From positions 286,950 through 350,949 of the forward strand of contig NZ_SLZN01000002.1 of assembly GCF_004346035.1 (NCBI RefSeq): a stretch of DNA of 64,000 nt, in the 5' to 3' direction. Within the stretch, counting starts at the first letter, position 1. Every line of letters starts with the position of its first letter. The translations under genes were made by a program, and so were the position numbers. The notes below the pieces were generated by a model, which was not told the origin of the DNA, searched no databases, and worked only from the letters and a program-made list of their open reading frames with translations. Of the stretch, positions 35,691 to 44,695 are shown one piece after another. The stretch is from Acidomonas methanolica. GTDB lineage: Bacteria > Pseudomonadota > Alphaproteobacteria > Acetobacterales > Acetobacteraceae.

Positions 35691-36403
35691 GCCATTCCTC
35701 CGTTGATCCCGATCGTCTGGCCGGAGATATAGGCCGCCTGGTCCGATGCCACGAACGCGACCAGATCCGCGACCTCGTCCGGTCGGCCGAGCCGCCTGGC
35801 CGGCACGATCGCGCTAATATCGTTGGCCGTGAACCCGACTGTCGCGGGTGAGTCGATGATGCCCGGCGCGATCGCGTTGACCGTGATACCCCGGCTGCCG
35901 ACCTCGCGCGCGAGCGACCGCACCGCTCCTTCGAGGCCCGCTTTGGCAGCTGCATAGTTCACCTGCCCCCGGTTGCCGAGCCGCGCGCTGACCGACGAAA
36001 GAGCGATGATCCGCCCCCAGCGCGTGCGCGTCATTGGCAGCAGCAGCGGTTGCACGACGTTGAAAAACCCGTCGAGCGAGACTGAGAGAACGCCGCGCCA
36101 CTGCGCCTCGGTCATGCCGGCCATCGTCACGTCATCATGCGTGCCCGCATTGTGGACGATGACCTGCGGCACGCCTCCGGCCAGCAAGGCGGCCAGCGCA
36201 TCCCGTGTTGCCGCCGTATCGGCGATATCGCAGCCCCATATCCCGGCGGAACCGCCGCTTTCGCGAATCGCGGTAGCGACCTGCTCAGCCTGCGGCATCG
36301 AGCGGTTGGCATGTACGATCACATGCAGACCGTCCGCAGCCAGCCGGCGACAGATCGCAGCACCGATCGGGCTCGCGCCGCCCGTGACCAGCGCGCGCTT
36401 CAT
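35687..36403 (-). CDS. 3-oxoacyl-ACP reductase (FabG/ApeQ-like)
   Basis: A short-chain dehydrogenase of 238 residues that reduces the beta-keto group during polyene chain extension. The NADPH motif ALVTGGASPIGAAICRRLAA is N-terminal. The catalytic triad is Ser137, Tyr150 and Lys154 (IALSSVSARLGNRGQVNYAA, then AKAG). The NAG motif HNAGTHDD is intact. FabG from primary metabolism has the same fold, but the 4-base overlaps on both sides with cluster genes assign it to the aryl-polyene system, as ApeQ in E. coli. Confidence 0.9.
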   Translation of the reverse strand: MKRALVTGGASPIGAAICRRLAADGLHVIVHANRSMPQAEQVATAIRESGGSAGIWGCDIADTAATRDALAALLAGGVPQVIVHNAGTHDDVTMAGMTEAQWRGVLSVSLDGFFNVVQPLLLPMTRTRWGRIIALSSVSARLGNRGQVNYAAAKAGLEGAVRSLAREVGSRGITVNAIAPGIIDSPATVGFTANDISAIVPARRLGRPDEVADLVAFVASDQAAYISGQTIGINGGMA

Positions 36404-36858
36404 GACGAGGCGACGGCCGGGCGGAACATCACGATGCCGCGCCCCGATACCAGAGGCTCATCATCTTGCGCGCGCACGACAAAGCCATAAATCATACCCG
36501 CCGGGTCCATCTGTTCGCGCGCCACGTCGATGCTCAGCTCTCCGTATTCGGAACGATCGAGACGGTCGCAGTGGAATTCGAGATCCCGCAATGCGGCGAG
36601 ATAGCCCGCGGCGCGCCGAGATGGCGATGCAGCCTGCCCCTCACCTGCAAGGGTCGCGTGCAGCGCGGCAGCCTGCATCGCCATCTCGGCGCCCACCAGC
36701 GGATCGACCCTGTCGCCGAAACGCAGAGGGTTGTCGGAGCGCAGATGGGCCATGGTATGGGCGCGCAACGCCGTCGCCGTCCTGCGCGTGCAGGAATCGA
36801 TAAGACAGCTTGTCCCCTGATGTGGGACGCAATGCAGAATTTCGTCGCGCCCGATCAT
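36400..36858 (-). CDS. Hotdog-fold 3-hydroxyacyl-ACP dehydratase (ApeP-like)
   Basis: A 152-residue dehydratase. The catalytic His is in the N-terminal VPHQGTSCLIDSCT (His13), matching the 'PHxG' pattern of ApeP and related aryl-polyene dehydratases. The later GRGIVMFRP is the end strand of the hotdog fold. It would remove water from the 3-hydroxyacyl intermediate to build conjugated double bonds. A second dehydratase is fused to the acyl-activating enzyme further along the cluster, so the system has two, as in described aryl-polyene clusters. Overlaps by 4 bases at both ends. Confidence 0.82.
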   Translation of the reverse strand: MIGRDEILHCVPHQGTSCLIDSCTRRTATALRAHTMAHLRSDNPLRFGDRVDPLVGAEMAMQAAALHATLAGEGQAASPSRRAAGYLAALRDLEFHCDRLDRSEYGELSIDVAREQMDPAGMIYGFVVRAQDDEPLVSGRGIVMFRPAVASS

Positions 36859-37649
36859 GTCACCTCTATCGTCAGATGGCCAGGCAGGCAGGGTATCCGT
36901 ACTGGCGACCGCGCACCCGTTCCATGACGCGCGATGGCAGCCATTAGAGGAAGCGATGAAGCCGCAGGATTGTTGTCGATCAGGATGCTGCCCAACTGCT
37001 CGCCGGCTTCCGCCGGCCCGATCGGCCCCGTCTTATATGAGAGGTCGAGCATGGCGCCTGCACCGGGCGTGCCGCAAGGGACGAGCATCAGCGCGCAGCC
37101 GAATGCGTCGCGTGTGACACGGGCAGTGCCGATCGGCCCGGGGATGGGCAGGTCATAGGCCACCAGCAGCACCGGAGCGTCCTCGACCACGCATTCCGCC
37201 GCGGCCTTGAGCAGCCCCTGCCCGAACGACCAGTCGAAACAGCCTAGCGCCACCGCCGGGGCAAGCGAAGCATGGCCGATCGTCCAGTATCCTGCGGCGG
37301 TGTTGTGGACGGAATTGTGGAATCGCGTAGGCGACACGTCACCCCCCGGCGTGGTCAGGGCGCGCAGGATATCGTCGAGCACCGCGCCGTCGCCATTGGA
37401 ACTGGCGAACACGCCGCGCACCTCGGCTGGCGCAAATCCGGCCTGGGTGCATGCATCTTCGGCCAGCGCCAGCGCGAGACGAGTGACCGCACCGGCGCGG
37501 CGGCGCTCGTTGGCCGGCAGGCTGGCGGGGGGTGGCGGCTGGACCGGGGCGGCTACCCAGGGGGCCTCCCCGCGCAAGACCGGAGCCGCCTGCGCCCAAC
37601 CCGATAATCCCGGCCCCCAGACGGACACACCGCGCACCGCCACCCGCAT
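36855..37649 (-). CDS. Ketosynthase-like chain-length factor (ApeC-like)
   Basis: A 264-residue beta-ketoacyl-synthase-like protein of the Ketoacyl-synt_2 group. It is much shorter than a full ketosynthase (about 400) and shows no TACAS-type Cys or the two active His motifs; instead the region reads RFHNSVHNTAAGYWTIGHAS. In E. coli the equivalent ApeC pairs with the ketosynthase ApeO as a chain-length factor. It directly abuts the active ketosynthase gene (stop and start share base 37649), supporting a heterodimer. Function inferred from the aryl-polyene family. Confidence 0.82.
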   Translation of the reverse strand: MRVAVRGVSVWGPGLSGWAQAAPVLRGEAPWVAAPVQPPPPASLPANERRRAGAVTRLALALAEDACTQAGFAPAEVRGVFASSNGDGAVLDDILRALTTPGGDVSPTRFHNSVHNTAAGYWTIGHASLAPAVALGCFDWSFGQGLLKAAAECVVEDAPVLLVAYDLPIPGPIGTARVTRDAFGCALMLVPCGTPGAGAMLDLSYKTGPIGPAEAGEQLGSILIDNNPAASSLPLMAAIARHGTGARSPVRIPCLPGHLTIEVT

Positions 37650-38839
37650 TATGCCGCTCCGAATACGAGGCTACAGTTGGTGCCGCCAAATCCGAACGCG
37701 TTGCTCATGATCGCGCGGGGCGTAGCGGCGCGATTGCCGGTCAGGACATGGCTGCGGAACATAGGGTCGACAATCTCCACCCCCAGACATCCGGCCAGGA
37801 ACCCATCGCGCATCATCAGCACGGAGAAGAGCGCCTCGACGATGCCTGATGCACCCAGCGTATGCCCGGTCCAACCCTTTGTCGACGCACAGGGCACGGC
37901 ATCGCCGAAGACGGCATGCACCGCCAGATCTTCCATTGCATCGTTGGCGATCGTGCCGGTGCCGTGCAGGTTGACGTAATCAATCTCCGAGGGATCGAGC
38001 CCGGCGTGGCGCAGGGCCTCGAGCATGGCGCGAATTGCGCCGCGCGCCTCGGGGTCCGGGGTCGACATGTGGTGGCCGTCGCTGCTGACGCCATAGCCGA
38101 GCCAGCGCGCCATGGTCCGCGCGCCGGGACGCGCGCCTTCGCGCTCCAGCAACATGAATCCCGCGCCCTCGCCCACCGAGATGCCGCGTCGCCCGGCGTC
38201 GCACGGGCGCGCCCTGTCTGGCGCGACCAGCCCCAATGAGTCGAAGCCACGCAGGGTCATTCGGCACAGGCTGTCCGCGCCCCCGACCACCACCGCGTCG
38301 CACAGCCCTGTTTCCAGCCAGTGCCGCGCATCCACGAAGGCGCGCGAGGACGATGCACACGCGTTCGAAACACTCAGCAACGGGCCGTCGAGCGCAAGCC
38401 GGGCGGCGACGAAGCGCGGCAGGGAGAACAGGTCGTGCGTGCGCGCCTGATCGAACGAGGGCGGCAGGGCGCCGGTCGCAGGGTCGGCCCGCGCGTAAGC
38501 GTCCTCCGCACTGAGGATGCCTGAAGTAGAGGTGCCGAGTACGACGGCGATGCGTTCCGGACCATAGAAGGCGCGCGCCTGCGCCACGGCCTCGTCGAAG
38601 CCGTCAGTCGTCAGGGCCATATCGGCGAGACGGTTGTTGCGGCAGTCGAAACGCGGATCGGAGCCGCCGATCCTGTGCGCCTGCACACCGCGCACCACGC
38701 CCGCGAAACCAACCGCGATCCCCGCGAAATCACATGGCGCCAGCCCCGATCGCCGCGCGCGCAGGGCGTCGGCCGTCTCCGCCAAGCCGCGTCCAGCCGC
38801 GCTGACCACCGTACCGGACGTGATGAGCAGGGGCTTCAT
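37649..38839 (-). CDS. Beta-ketoacyl-ACP synthase (ApeO-like ketosynthase)
   Basis: The catalytic ketosynthase that extends the polyene by two carbons per round from malonyl-ACP. It has 396 residues. The active-site Cys161 is in LLSVSNACASSSRAFVDARH, His292 in YVNLHGTGTIANDAMEDLAV and His326 in STKGWTGHTLGASGIVEALF; the C-terminal SNAFGFGGTNCSLVFGAA is typical of FabF-type enzymes. The ATG at 38839 overlaps the MMPL stop. The long in-frame reading upstream of this Met lies inside the exporter gene and is not real. Confidence 0.93.
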   Translation of the reverse strand: MKPLLITSGTVVSAAGRGLAETADALRARRSGLAPCDFAGIAVGFAGVVRGVQAHRIGGSDPRFDCRNNRLADMALTTDGFDEAVAQARAFYGPERIAVVLGTSTSGILSAEDAYARADPATGALPPSFDQARTHDLFSLPRFVAARLALDGPLLSVSNACASSSRAFVDARHWLETGLCDAVVVGGADSLCRMTLRGFDSLGLVAPDRARPCDAGRRGISVGEGAGFMLLEREGARPGARTMARWLGYGVSSDGHHMSTPDPEARGAIRAMLEALRHAGLDPSEIDYVNLHGTGTIANDAMEDLAVHAVFGDAVPCASTKGWTGHTLGASGIVEALFSVLMMRDGFLAGCLGVEIVDPMFRSHVLTGNRAATPRAIMSNAFGFGGTNCSLVFGAA

Positions 38840-41214
38840 GATGCGTACGTGCGCTCCGTCTCGCGCCGTTGTCCCGCCAGCAGGAAACCGAAGATCATCG
38901 CCAGAATGACACCGGGCGCCACCGTCGTTCCGATATGCCGCAGAATGACCGTGTGACACAATCCAAGCAGTCCGAAGGTGAGCACCGTCATTGCGTTGCA
39001 GGTCAGGAGCGTACGCATGGTGCGGGCGCGCTCGGCGTCGTCGAGCTGCGGCCGCGCGAAAAACAGAGCGTAGTCCAGCCCGACCCCCACGACGAATTGC
39101 AGCGCCACGCAATGCACCAGCGTCACCCGCACACCCGCGAGCGCGAAGAGCCCCAGCAGGGTAACGACCGCGCCCCCCACGGCGGCGATCACGCGCGCGA
39201 CACGCAGCCAATCCCGCAACCCGAGCGCGAGAACCACCACAGCCAGCACGGCGCCGAGCACCATGAGACGCAGCGTCCGGCCCATGTAGCGCGCGGCGAG
39301 CCCGTCCATCTCGCTGTGTATATCGAGCAGCAGAACGCCATCCTGGCCGGCGAAGGCGCGCGAGAGGGCCAGCGGATCGCGCACGCCCTCGGGCAGGATC
39401 ACCCCCCACCAGCGCCCGCTGCGTTCAAACAGCAGCGGGCCCAATGCGGTGCCGAGCGGCGTGTTCACGAGGTCAGCGGGCATCAGCGGCGGCATCGCAC
39501 GGGCAGCCGCGACGTCAGCCATGAACCCGTCCAGAGCTGCCTCGCGCAGCGGCAGGCCCGCGCGCGCGTTCGTCACTGCCTTCCGGAGCGTCACCACGTC
39601 CGGCAACTTTTCCAGCCGCCGTTCCTGAAGAGCGCGGGACGGCAGTAGACGCGCGGCATCCTGGATGCCGGCGATCGCACCCTGGGCGCGCAACCGCGCG
39701 ATCAGCGGCGCGAGGGCTTCCTCGCGTTGAAGCACAGCCTGCGCGTCGGCACCGGAGACGGCGAGCATCAGCGACGGATCGGGCGCGCCGAGTTCGCGGC
39801 GCATCGTCGCATCGAGCGCGCGCTGGCTGGCGGGGATCGGGCTGAGCGCGGACAAGGTTGCGTCGATCTGGAGCGGGTGCAGCGCCAGCGCGCCGAGGGC
39901 GAGCGCCGCCGACAGCAGGCAGAGCATACGCCAGCGCCGCCATCCCTCCACCTTTCGCAGCACCCGCGACGGACCACTGATGCAGGGCGCGAGATCAGCC
40001 GACACGATCAGGCCGGGCATGACCAGCAACGTGACCGCCGCGGCCGTCACAAGCCCCGTCGCCGCGAAGAGCCCGAGTTGGCCGAGGCCCGGCAAGCCGC
40101 AGAAGATCATGCCCGTCAGACCCAGCACCGCGGTTGCCACACCGAGGCGCAGGCTGCGCCGGATCCGGTGCAGCGTGGCCTCTGGCCCTTCTCCCCGGTC
40201 GCGATGCCCGATCAGCAGCACCGGGTAATCGAGCGAGACGCCCAGCATCGTCATGCCGAAGCCGAACGCGATGCCGTGCACCGAGCCGAAGACCAGACGC
40301 ACGACGATCATCGCCACACCCAGCGACAGCAGGAAAGGCACCCCGATCGCCGCCAGCACCCAGAGCGAGCGAAACCGCCAGATCAGGATGGTCGCGACGA
40401 TCAGCAACGAGAACACGGCCATCATATCGATATCGGCGCGCATGGCGGTCGCGGACGCCACCGCGAACACGCCCGGCCCGCTGAGGACAAGGTGCGCGCT
40501 TCCCGGATTCAGGCGCGCGAAGGCCGCGCGGATGGCCGATTGCGCGCTGGCCTGTCCGGGGATGTCCAGGCCGCCCGCGCGCGTGCGGATCAGCAGCAGG
40601 GCGCGCGGCTCGGCCGCCCGATGGTCGGACGCGAACCAGACGCCATGGTGCAGCGCGACATGCACGTCGGGCTGGAGCGCCATAACTGTCTGAATGAACG
40701 CCCCGGTGGGATCGCGCAGCAGGAGATCGCCCATCCCGGTGGCGGCATTCGAGCCCAGCGTGTCGATGGTCCTGGACAGGTCCTGTTTCAGTGCGGCGGG
40801 ACTGAAATCGCGGGTCGCATCGTCTGTGGCCAGTGCGTAACGATGATCGAACAGCAAGTTCCGCAATGCCTCGCTTTCCGCCGGGGCGAAAGCCCCGTCC
40901 AGCACCGCGACGAAGCGGGCGTCATGGGCCAGCGCATCACGCAGGCCGAAGCTGAGGCGCGCCAGATCGGCCTCATCCGCCCCGTCGATGCCAAGGGTGA
41001 TGACCGTGCCGGCCATGCCTTGCTGCATTTCGCGCAGCAGAAACCGCGCGCCGGCATCCTGCCCTTGCGGCAGGAAACCCGCCATGTCCGTGCGCACGGG
41101 CACGAGCATGCAGACGACCGCGGCGAACAGGGCGGATGCCAACAATGTCAGCGCCAGCCGCCATGGCGCGGCCGTCCGAAACGTGACACGCCGGAGCACG
41201 GGTCGCCGGATCAC
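38836..41214 (-). CDS. MMPL/RND-type exporter of the aryl-polyene cluster
   Basis: A 792-residue predicted exporter of the MMPL (COG4258) type. It has one N-terminal membrane helix, a large periplasmic domain (about 45-240), five helices (from MMAVFSLLIVATILIWRFRS), a second periplasmic domain, and five more at the C-terminus (LMVLGAVLAVVVLALGLRDW onward). This duplicated 1+5+1+5 layout suits lipid transport across the inner membrane. The GTG at 41214 overlaps the LolA-like stop. It probably moves the aryl-polyene lipid to the periplasm for the LolA-like carrier. Confidence 0.9.
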   Translation of the reverse strand: MIRRPVLRRVTFRTAAPWRLALTLLASALFAAVVCMLVPVRTDMAGFLPQGQDAGARFLLREMQQGMAGTVITLGIDGADEADLARLSFGLRDALAHDARFVAVLDGAFAPAESEALRNLLFDHRYALATDDATRDFSPAALKQDLSRTIDTLGSNAATGMGDLLLRDPTGAFIQTVMALQPDVHVALHHGVWFASDHRAAEPRALLLIRTRAGGLDIPGQASAQSAIRAAFARLNPGSAHLVLSGPGVFAVASATAMRADIDMMAVFSLLIVATILIWRFRSLWVLAAIGVPFLLSLGVAMIVVRLVFGSVHGIAFGFGMTMLGVSLDYPVLLIGHRDRGEGPEATLHRIRRSLRLGVATAVLGLTGMIFCGLPGLGQLGLFAATGLVTAAAVTLLVMPGLIVSADLAPCISGPSRVLRKVEGWRRWRMLCLLSAALALGALALHPLQIDATLSALSPIPASQRALDATMRRELGAPDPSLMLAVSGADAQAVLQREEALAPLIARLRAQGAIAGIQDAARLLPSRALQERRLEKLPDVVTLRKAVTNARAGLPLREAALDGFMADVAAARAMPPLMPADLVNTPLGTALGPLLFERSGRWWGVILPEGVRDPLALSRAFAGQDGVLLLDIHSEMDGLAARYMGRTLRLMVLGAVLAVVVLALGLRDWLRVARVIAAVGGAVVTLLGLFALAGVRVTLVHCVALQFVVGVGLDYALFFARPQLDDAERARTMRTLLTCNAMTVLTFGLLGLCHTVILRHIGTTVAPGVILAMIFGFLLAGQRRETERTYAS

Positions 41215-41840
41215 GGGTCGATCGTCAGCGTCTGCACGTCGCCATTGGCCAGCACCACGCGCAGCCTGTCGATCGCATTGTTGCGGCCCCACAAGCTGAC
41301 CGTGCGCACGAGACGCGCCGCGTCCGGGTCGGACGGGGTCATGACCAGCATCCAGGCCCGATCGTCGCCCGTGGCGGACAGGGTATAATACCGCTCGAGC
41401 GCCGCGATATCGCCCTCCAGCGGCGCGCGCAGCGTGGTGGCCAGCACGGCCAGCGCCGGGCTCTGGTCGAGCGCGACGACATGGGCACTATCGGTGCCGC
41501 GCTGGATCGAGGCAGCGTTGCCGTCGAGGATCATTTCCTCATGATGCGGGACGAGCGTGGATTGCCGCAGATAGGCCGGGCGATGGAAGATGAGTACGCC
41601 GCTGGTGACGAGCGGGCGCGTCAGGGCCGCGATCTCGCGCGTTTCGTGAAACGGGCGAGTGCGCTCGGGTACCTGTCCGAGGCGAGTGATGATCTCGCGC
41701 GCCAGAGCGCGATCGGGGGCGGTGGCCGGGTCCGGGGCGGCTGGAGATGGCGCGGCGGGCGTGGCGCGGGCATCGTTCACACCGCAGGTCAGCCCGCATG
41801 CGACGAGGGCCGCGGCGCATATCTGCTGCACCCGCCTCAT
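41211..41840 (-). CDS. LolA-like periplasmic carrier of the aryl-polyene cluster
   Basis: A 209-residue exported protein. The signal peptide starts MRRVQQICAAALVACGLTCG. The mature part has the LolA/LolB beta-barrel strands RPFHETREIAALTRPLVTSG, VLIFHRPAYLRQSTLVPHHE and EEMILDGN, a pattern of the LolA-like proteins found in aryl-polyene clusters. It would carry the hydrophobic product from exporter to outer membrane. The GTGA and ATGA overlaps with its neighbours place it in the same operon. The start at 41840 is chosen over an upstream Met at 41912 that lies inside the acyltransferase gene. Confidence 0.82.
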   Translation of the reverse strand: MRRVQQICAAALVACGLTCGVNDARATPAAPSPAAPDPATAPDRALAREIITRLGQVPERTRPFHETREIAALTRPLVTSGVLIFHRPAYLRQSTLVPHHEEMILDGNAASIQRGTDSAHVVALDQSPALAVLATTLRAPLEGDIAALERYYTLSATGDDRAWMLVMTPSDPDAARLVRTVSLWGRNNAIDRLRVVLANGDVQTLTIDP

Positions 41841-42736
41841 GCCACATCCTCCCAGTAATCGTAGAAATTGAACCAGGCGAAGGGCTGCTCGCGGCAAGCA
41901 GCCTCCATCCACGCGGCGTAATGCGAGGCCGCTTCCCGGATGAAGCGCGCACGATCCGACGCCGTTGAGGGCATCGTGACGGAGAGCGGTTCGAACCGAA
42001 CCTCATAGCCGCCATCGCGCTGGCGCAACGCACGAGCCAGCACCACCGGCGCGCCCGTCGCCAGTGCGAGGCGGAACGGCCCATCGGGAAGCTGCACCTC
42101 CCGCCCCAGGAACGGCACGCGCACCGTCCGCTCGACCGAGGCGGTGCGGTCGCCCAGCACGCCCACGACCTCCCCCCGCGCAAGGCTTTCGGCGACCCGA
42201 AGCATCGTGTCCTCACGCCCGATGGGGATGATGGAAGCGGCATAGCCGGGCGCGAGAGCCTCGAGCGCCGCAGTGGTACCGCCGAGAATTGCGCGATACA
42301 TCAGCATGCGCATGCGGATGTCGTGACCCAGGCCGATGACCCGCAGGGCCTCGAACGAACCGATATGCGCACTCAGAAGCAGGCAGCCACGACCCTGGGC
42401 GACAGCGTCCTCGACCACCGCGCGCCCAGTCACACAAATGGGAGGCCGGTCTGGGGCGTCGAGCAGGAAAAACACGCGGTCGAGCACGTACTGAGCGAAA
42501 GCATGCATGTGACATAGCGTGTCGCGTGCCGTCGGCGCGCGGTCGAGCACACGCCGAAGATAGGTCACCGAACCGCGCCGCGCAGCCGGATGGGTCAGGA
42601 AGAAATACAGGCAGATCGGCCAGAGCAGCCCCCCTACCCGCCGTCGACCAAGACGCCGTGCCAACGCCAGCAGCATGCCCATGGCGAGCCGGTTGCCACG
42701 TTCCGGCACCACCCAGCGCGGATCGGTGCGTGTCAT
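41837..42736 (-). CDS. LpxL-like lysophospholipid acyltransferase
   Basis: A 299-residue acyltransferase of the HtrB/LpxL group. The N-terminal hydrophobic segment LLWPICLYFFLTHPAARRGS anchors it. The catalytic pattern is GCLLLSAHIGSFEAL (His with an acidic partner further on), followed by VVGVLGDRTASVERTVRVPF and the end WFNFYDYWEDVA. In E. coli aryl-polyene clusters a glycosyltransferase and an acyltransferase of this type are commonly fused; here they are separate genes. It is thought to attach the polyene acid to a lipid or sugar. Overlaps by 4 bases on both sides. Confidence 0.85.
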   Translation of the reverse strand: MTRTDPRWVVPERGNRLAMGMLLALARRLGRRRVGGLLWPICLYFFLTHPAARRGSVTYLRRVLDRAPTARDTLCHMHAFAQYVLDRVFFLLDAPDRPPICVTGRAVVEDAVAQGRGCLLLSAHIGSFEALRVIGLGHDIRMRMLMYRAILGGTTAALEALAPGYAASIIPIGREDTMLRVAESLARGEVVGVLGDRTASVERTVRVPFLGREVQLPDGPFRLALATGAPVVLARALRQRDGGYEVRFEPLSVTMPSTASDRARFIREAASHYAAWMEAACREQPFAWFNFYDYWEDVA

Positions 42737-44400
42737 GATCCGGACCGCTGCCGCAGGATGGCTTGCAGCACGGGTTCACCGTCGTTGCGGCCGGTCAGGC
42801 GAACGGTGTCGCCCGCGCGGCGCGCGGAGAACGCCACCACCTGTCCCGGCAGAACGGGGCGCACGAACTTGACCGTACTGACCGACAACCCCGGCGCGGA
42901 CAACCCGGCGCGTTCGAGGCAGGCGAGGCCGCCTAGCACCAGCAACACGCCCGGGACGACGGGTTGGCCGGGGAAATGCCCTGGCAAGGCGGGATGGTCC
43001 GGCGGCAGGCTGAATGTCCCGAGTTCCTCCGTGCCATCCGTCCGGTCGGCCAGACCGCGCAGTGCCTGGACAGTGAGCTTACCCACTGCATTGCGCGGCA
43101 TGGCCGGCACCAGATGGATGCGGCGCGGCAGAAAAGCCGGCTCGATCCGGGCCCGCAGCGCATTGAGTAGTTCGTCGGGATCACGTCCCGGGGCGACCGC
43201 GAAGGCCCGCATGCGCGCCCAGGCACCCACCGCCGCCTCATCAGGCGCCAGAAACGCGCCATCTTCCACTCCATCGAGGGCCAGCAGCGTGGCGTTGAGG
43301 GCGGCGAGCGAGGCGCGTTTGCCGGCGAGCTTGACGACATCGCCGACACGGCCCAGCAGCCGGAACCCCCGCGCGCCCTCACGCGCGACGAGGTCGGACA
43401 GTGGATGAGGCGCGGCACCCGGCGCCGCGATAGTGGCATGCCCGTCAGCCACATCCAGCACGATGCCGTCATAGAGACGCCAGCATGGACCATCGAGCGT
43501 GCGGCGCGTAGCGACCGAACCAGTCTCGGTCGCGCCGTAGATCTCCATCACCTCGGTCTGTAGTGCGCGCTCCGCTTCCGCCGCCAGGGCGTCCGGCAAT
43601 GGTGCCGCGGCCGAGACCACGCGCCGGATCGGAGGCATCGCGAGCCCGGCCCGGGCAAGGCTGCGCAATTGCAGCGGCGTCGTGATCAGGATGCGTGGCA
43701 CGGACGCCTGTTCGAACTGTCCCTGCCAGTCGGCGGGATAGCGATCCGGGCCAGTGATGGCGGTGACGCGGGTATGCAGCGTCTGAAGCACCAGCGTCTC
43801 GAACCCATACATGTGATAAGGTGGCACCGTACCGATCAGGCTGGCTGCCTCCAGGTCAGGGTCGAGCAGGCCACACGCGACGACGCTGCGCGCAACCAGC
43901 GCCCCCCAGTGCTTGACGTGCCCCACGGGCTCGCCAGTGCTGCCGGAGGTGAAGACGAGTGCCACCAGCCTGTCGGGCGGCAGCACGGGGTTCGGCGCCA
44001 GGGCCATGCCGGGCTGGTACGCACCATGGAACGGGTCGGGGAAAACGAGACCGTCTTCAGGCAGGTGACCGCTTTCCGGATCGTCGGCAATAGTCGCGCA
44101 GATCGCGCCGTGCCGGGCGGCAAGCGCGCCGAGATGGGCCGATGTCCGGTCGCTGCTCAGGATCGCGTGCTGTCCTCGCAACAAAGTCGCGGCGAAGAGT
44201 AACGTGAAAGCGCGAACCTCCCGGCACATGATGACGACGGGCCGGTCCGGCAAACGGGCCGCGAGCGCGTGGGCTGCATACAGAAATCCGTGCCCCGTCA
44301 CCGAGCCGCCTTGCCCCCGGAACAGCACCCGGTCGGGCGCAAAGACGAGGGAGAGATCGGGCCAAGCCGGGCGCGCGAAGGTGGGGCTGTCGTACGGCAT
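42733..44400 (-). CDS. Acyl-activating enzyme fused to a FabA/ApeI-type dehydratase
   Basis: A 555-residue bifunctional protein. Residues 1 to about 455 are an AMP-binding acyl/aryl-CoA or -ACP ligase with the ATP motif ALVFTSGSTGEPVGHVKHWG (about 148-167), the YGATETGSV adenylate motif and GRVGDVVKLAGKRASLAALN. Residues about 465-555 are a hotdog dehydratase with DHPALPGHFPGQPVVPG and catalytic His475. In E. coli these are separate genes (ApeH-like ligase, ApeI-like dehydratase). Fusion would feed the starter, probably 4-hydroxybenzoate, and dehydrate intermediates on the same ACP. It starts immediately at the ACP stop. Confidence 0.88.
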   Translation of the reverse strand: MPYDSPTFARPAWPDLSLVFAPDRVLFRGQGGSVTGHGFLYAAHALAARLPDRPVVIMCREVRAFTLLFAATLLRGQHAILSSDRTSAHLGALAARHGAICATIADDPESGHLPEDGLVFPDPFHGAYQPGMALAPNPVLPPDRLVALVFTSGSTGEPVGHVKHWGALVARSVVACGLLDPDLEAASLIGTVPPYHMYGFETLVLQTLHTRVTAITGPDRYPADWQGQFEQASVPRILITTPLQLRSLARAGLAMPPIRRVVSAAAPLPDALAAEAERALQTEVMEIYGATETGSVATRRTLDGPCWRLYDGIVLDVADGHATIAAPGAAPHPLSDLVAREGARGFRLLGRVGDVVKLAGKRASLAALNATLLALDGVEDGAFLAPDEAAVGAWARMRAFAVAPGRDPDELLNALRARIEPAFLPRRIHLVPAMPRNAVGKLTVQALRGLADRTDGTEELGTFSLPPDHPALPGHFPGQPVVPGVLLVLGGLACLERAGLSAPGLSVSTVKFVRPVLPGQVVAFSARRAGDTVRLTGRNDGEPVLQAILRQRSGS

Positions 44401-44687
44401 CAGGCCGCCTTGCGGTGAGCCTGTATGTGGGCGGACAGCGCGCGCAAGGAGGCGAAGATCGTCTTGTTGTCGGGGTCGTCGGATTTCAGCGTGATGCCAT
44501 AGTCGCGGCTGACCAGCAGGGCGATCTCCAGCGCATCAATCGAGTCGAGGCCGAGTCCATCGCCGAACAGCGGAGCATCGGGCACGATTTCGTCCACCAA
44601 GATGTCGAGCTGCAACGCCTGAATCAAGCGTTCGGCCATCTCGTGTTCAAATGGTGTTTGTGCCGCTGCTGTACTGTTCGTATTCAC
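44400..44687 (-). CDS. Acyl carrier protein of the aryl-polyene cluster
   Basis: A 95-residue acyl carrier protein. The phosphopantetheine Ser49 is in FGDGLGLDSIDALEIALLVS, with the DSI/L motif. It carries the growing polyene. Described aryl-polyene clusters generally encode two ACPs; only one is visible here, so another may be supplied by the host or not needed. It is the first minus-strand gene after the divergent membrane protein. It abuts the ligase-dehydratase gene, sharing base 44400. Confidence 0.92.
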   Translation of the reverse strand: MNTNSTAAAQTPFEHEMAERLIQALQLDILVDEIVPDAPLFGDGLGLDSIDALEIALLVSRDYGITLKSDDPDNKTIFASLRALSAHIQAHRKAA

Positions 44688-44695
44688 CAGAGTTC

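Noticed and set aside
37649..39409. Longer 586-codon version of the ketosynthase
   Set aside because: The first 190 codons lie inside the exporter gene in another frame and are Arg/Gly-rich; the true start MKPLLITSG is at 38839.
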